Made by a program: the position numbers and the translations under genes. Positions 53,904 through 55,817 of a DNA stretch of 55,817 bases are shown in pieces. The DNA is from Enterobacterales bacterium. Its GTDB lineage: Bacteria; Pseudomonadota; Gammaproteobacteria; Enterobacterales; Enterobacteriaceae. The notes beneath the pieces were generated by a model, which saw nothing but the letters and a program-made list of their open reading frames with translations, ran no database searches and was not told the DNA's origin. Every line of letters starts with the position of its first letter. The first letter of the stretch is position 1. The stretch is from NCBI GenBank assembly GCA_003864575.1, contig BHES01000009.1, positions 1 through 55,817 on the forward strand. The letters are read 5' to 3'.

Positions 53904-54782
53904 CTACTTACCCCGTGACGCCGTCCAGCACAGCAACGAACCGGCTACGACCATGCCGACGCCGGGCCAGAAGCTGGCACCTGGTAATGTATTGAGCCAC
54001 AGACCGGCAATAAAAATAGCGGACAGCGGGGTGAAGTACGACAGGGCGGCAACCAGTGTGGCATTGCCTTTTTTCATCGCGATATCCCAGCACTGATATG
54101 AGATGGCCGTGATAGCACCCATCGCCAGTAATTCGCTCATCGCCCGCCATGTCATATTGATGCGGGTTGACGAGTAGGTGAAATACAGCGCCCACAGTAC
54201 GGCCCCGGTCGCCAACAGGAACAGCGGCAGTACGCCGGAGCCTTTACTGAATATCCGCACCAGATTGGAATAGAGCGCCCACGCAATCGCCGCGCCAAAG
54301 GCCAGCCCGTAGGCCACCGGATTACTTCGCACATTGCGCATCAGCTGATGTACATCCAGCCCGTGACCTCCGCTTATCGCCCACAGCACGCCGACAAACG
54401 CCAGCACCGCTCCGGGCCACATCCACCAGCGCACCTTCAATTTCAGCAGCGGCACCGCAAACAGCAGTGTCAGGCTCGGCCATAAATAGTTAATCAGCCC
54501 CAGTTCCAGCGTCTGCTGACGGCTATGAGCCAAACCAATGGCCAGCGAGAACGCCACCATATAAAACACAAACAGCAAACCGCAGAGAATGAGATAAGCA
54601 GGAGATTGTCCGCGTAGGGTGGGCCTGCCGCTGGCCATCCACACCATAATACCGCTGACCGTATAAATAGAGGCCGCCGCGCCAAAAGGCCCGAGCGCTT
54701 CCGCCAGACTGCGGGTGAGCGCCACGCTCATACTCCACAGCAAAATGGCTATAACACCAAACAGTGTTGCAAAACGATCCAT
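53904..54782 (-). CDS. DMT-family (EamA) exporter, YddG-like
   Basis: A 292-residue membrane protein with ten predicted segments arranged as two EamA repeats. The closest match I recall is E. coli YddG, an exporter of aromatic amino acids and paraquat-like compounds: same length, matching EALGPFGAAASIYTVSG, NYLWPSLTLLFA and the C-terminal GSLLCWTASRGK. Substrate is inferred from that similarity only. It is convergent with yacL, four bases apart, and a strong inverted repeat lies upstream. Confidence 0.85.
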   Translation of the reverse strand: MDRFATLFGVIAILLWSMSVALTRSLAEALGPFGAAASIYTVSGIMVWMASGRPTLRGQSPAYLILCGLLFVFYMVAFSLAIGLAHSRQQTLELGLINYLWPSLTLLFAVPLLKLKVRWWMWPGAVLAFVGVLWAISGGHGLDVHQLMRNVRSNPVAYGLAFGAAIAWALYSNLVRIFSKGSGVLPLFLLATGAVLWALYFTYSSTRINMTWRAMSELLAMGAITAISYQCWDIAMKKGNATLVAALSYFTPLSAIFIAGLWLNTLPGASFWPGVGMVVAGSLLCWTASRGK

Positions 54783-54824
54783 TGGAAAGGTAAGCCTCTA
54801 AAGAAGAAGGCTTTAAAGATAAGC

Positions 54825-54855
54825 GATTGTTCCGATAAATTACACCGGAACAATC
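54825..54855. promoter_or_regulatory. 10-bp inverted repeat upstream of the YddG-like gene
   Basis: GATTGTTCCG (54825-54834) and CGGAACAATC (54846-54855) are perfect reverse complements separated by 11 bases, 43-73 bases before the exporter start. On the exporter strand one arm contains TTGTTC and the other AACAAT, 16 bp apart, so the arms could overlap a -35 and a -10. This arrangement suits a repressor operator; no T-tract suggests a terminator. Confidence 0.5.
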
Positions 54856-55186
54856 TCGTTATGAGCACACATCAGATGTAGAAACCAAACTCCAGTCCGA
54901 GCGTTGAGGTGGTGGTCGCTGGTAATAGCCGCACGTGAGAGCTGCACTGTAACCAGGGTAAACGCATGAGTGTTTTTTGAGCAATGGTTGTCTGCGGAAT
55001 ACACATGTTTTGGGTGCAAAACGAACGAAAATAACTCTATCGATGCGATGGTTGGCAACATGCTGACCATATTGGTTAAAAATGCCCCATTCATGCGGAC
55101 GCCCTGGCACTGTAACCGGTGTAATAGGTTTTTTTCTTCAGCGAACCATCGGGCATGTTGGTGTTATCGTCAAGGATGCTGCCATT
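54856..55186. other. Gap with possible decayed coding DNA
   Basis: No intact gene. GCACTGTAACC occurs at 54944-54954 and again at 55107-55117 with similar flanks. On the minus strand about 32 codons (roughly 55094-55189) are open and read like protein (KKKTYYTGYSARASA at the end, then stop), and a similar YPGYSA stretch recurs near 54950. These may be remnants of a decayed or duplicated gene; I do not recognise it. Confidence 0.3.
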
Positions 55187-55570
55187 TTACAATTCTCTGT
55201 GGGTCAACATTCCAGCATTAAAGAGTTTCTCCCGAAGTTTTTTTGCACCATAACTATTTAAATGATGGCCATCCCTGAAGTCAGTATGGTAAAAATCATT
55301 ATCGGCAGAAAGGTCGAGTATATGAAAATACTCAGACTCCAAAGAAGCCAAGAAATCTTTGGCTTTAGTCTTAATATCATCGCCCAAGTTTTCTATGTAA
55401 CCTTTGGATACTGGTGGTATCAGTATATAAGTTTCTTGTTTGTTTTCATTGGCATCGGATTTAATTTCAAGCATTTTTACACAGTTTAACAAAAATGAAT
55501 CCACATATTTTATATACTTGTTATGCTTCGTGACAATACGAAGTCCACTTAGGTAATGATTGTCCACCTC
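55187..55570 (-). pseudogene. C-terminal remnant of an SGNH-hydrolase-like gene, cut by the IS
   Basis: The frame is open from the IS boundary to a stop at 55187 and codes for about 127 residues. Near the end, DGHHLNSYGAKKLREKLF (from residue 99 counted from the GTG at 55567) has the D-x-x-H of SGNH block V followed by the helix typical of GDSL/SGNH esterases and DltD- or AlgX-like O-acylation proteins. The N-terminal part with the catalytic Ser, Gly and Asn blocks is missing. By eye the DNA is markedly more AT-rich than its neighbours, which suggests horizontal origin, perhaps from a surface-polysaccharide locus. The parent function is not determinable. Confidence 0.6.
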
Positions 55571-55572
55571 TA

Positions 55573-55817
55573 TACACAGTTAACTTGAAGATGCATTTTT
55601 CAGCATCTGGAAGTTGTCATTAATTCGGCGTGGCAACGCACCAGAAAGTCCCGGTAATATTTCACTAAAAAATCGTCTTATCTCCTCCCAGAACTGCTTT
55701 GCTGAAGCGAAGTAACGGTTGTTTCTTACCTCCTCATTCATCACCTTCCACAGTCGTTCGATTGGATTCAGGTTCGGGCTGTAAGGCGGCAGGGAGTGAA
55801 GGTCGATATTCATCACG
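55573..55817 (-). mobile_element. IS630-type insertion sequence, terminal part (right copy)
   Basis: This is the same IS end as 1-122, in opposite orientation and continuing off the window. It begins after TA at 55571-55572 (read on the minus strand as the IS end, then TA, then G). Confidence 0.85.
55580..55817 (-). CDS. IS630-family transposase, C-terminal part (runs off the window)
   Basis: At least 78 residues of a DDE transposase of the IS630/Tc1-mariner superfamily. The hallmark LPPYSPNLNPIERLWKVMNE contains the catalytic Glu of the DDE triad in the NPIE-LW context. It stops at 55580, seven bases before the IS end. The N-terminal helix-turn-helix and the two Asp residues lie outside the window. 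Confidence 0.85.
   Translation of the reverse strand, partial: VMNIDLHSLPPYSPNLNPIERLWKVMNEEVRNNRYFASAKQFWEEIRRFFSEILPGLSGALPRRINDNFQMLKNASSS

Overview
The window is a chromosomal segment of a gamma-proteobacterium of the order Enterobacterales. Nearly every protein aligns over its full length with its Escherichia coli counterpart as I remember it, and gene order follows the E. coli leuO-ilvIH-cra-mra/dcw-lpxC-secMA-mutT-guaC-hofCB-ppdD-nadC-ampDE-aroP-pdhR-aceEF-lpd-acnB-yacL arc. Differences from E. coli point to a Yersiniaceae-like relative (Serratia, Rahnella, Ewingella or Rouxiella type): a DciA-family gene between lpxC and secM, no yacH, a GH43/sugar-transporter pair, an acyl-CoA synthetase beside ilvI, and a 105-bp palindromic repeat. 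The genus is inference only.

Layout. 1-122 is the end of an IS630-type element that has cut off the 5' part of leuO (remnant 125-703). 704-5443: an acyl-CoA synthetase preceded by a possible leader peptide, then ilvIH with ilvI broken by a net 13-nt deletion. 5783-6787: cra. 7384-24262: the complete dcw cluster (mraZ, rsmH, ftsL, ftsI, murE, murF, mraY, murD, ftsW, murG, murC, ddlB, ftsQ, ftsA, ftsZ) behind a recognisable Pmra promoter with MraZ boxes; these genes make lipid II and the division machine. 24367-29193: lpxC, dciA-like gene (opposite strand), secM and secA. 29287-33921: mutT, then yacG-zapD-coaE on the minus strand, and guaC. 32701-35863: a type IV pilin operon ppdD-hofB-hofC. 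36165-38645: nadC, ampD and a frameshifted ampE. 38699-41105: the accessory GH43/GPH pair. 41319-42689: aroP with two TyrR boxes. 43119-53899: pdhR with its operator, aceE-aceF, lpd, acnB and yacL, that is pyruvate dehydrogenase and the aconitase that follows it into the TCA cycle.

The right end (53904-55817) is accessory: a YddG-like exporter with a strong inverted repeat upstream, the C-terminal remnant of an SGNH-hydrolase-like gene, and a second copy of the same IS630-type element in inverted orientation. Both ends of the window therefore lie inside copies of one IS, as expected of a contig that stopped at a repeat.

Three genes are visibly damaged besides the right-end remnant: leuO (IS), ilvI (13-nt deletion) and ampE (1-nt deletion). 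Most of the window is conserved housekeeping DNA. I found no convincing wholly new multi-gene system; the less explained items are small: the coupled leader ORF, structured leaders, the operator-like repeat, the palindromic element and the SGNH remnant.
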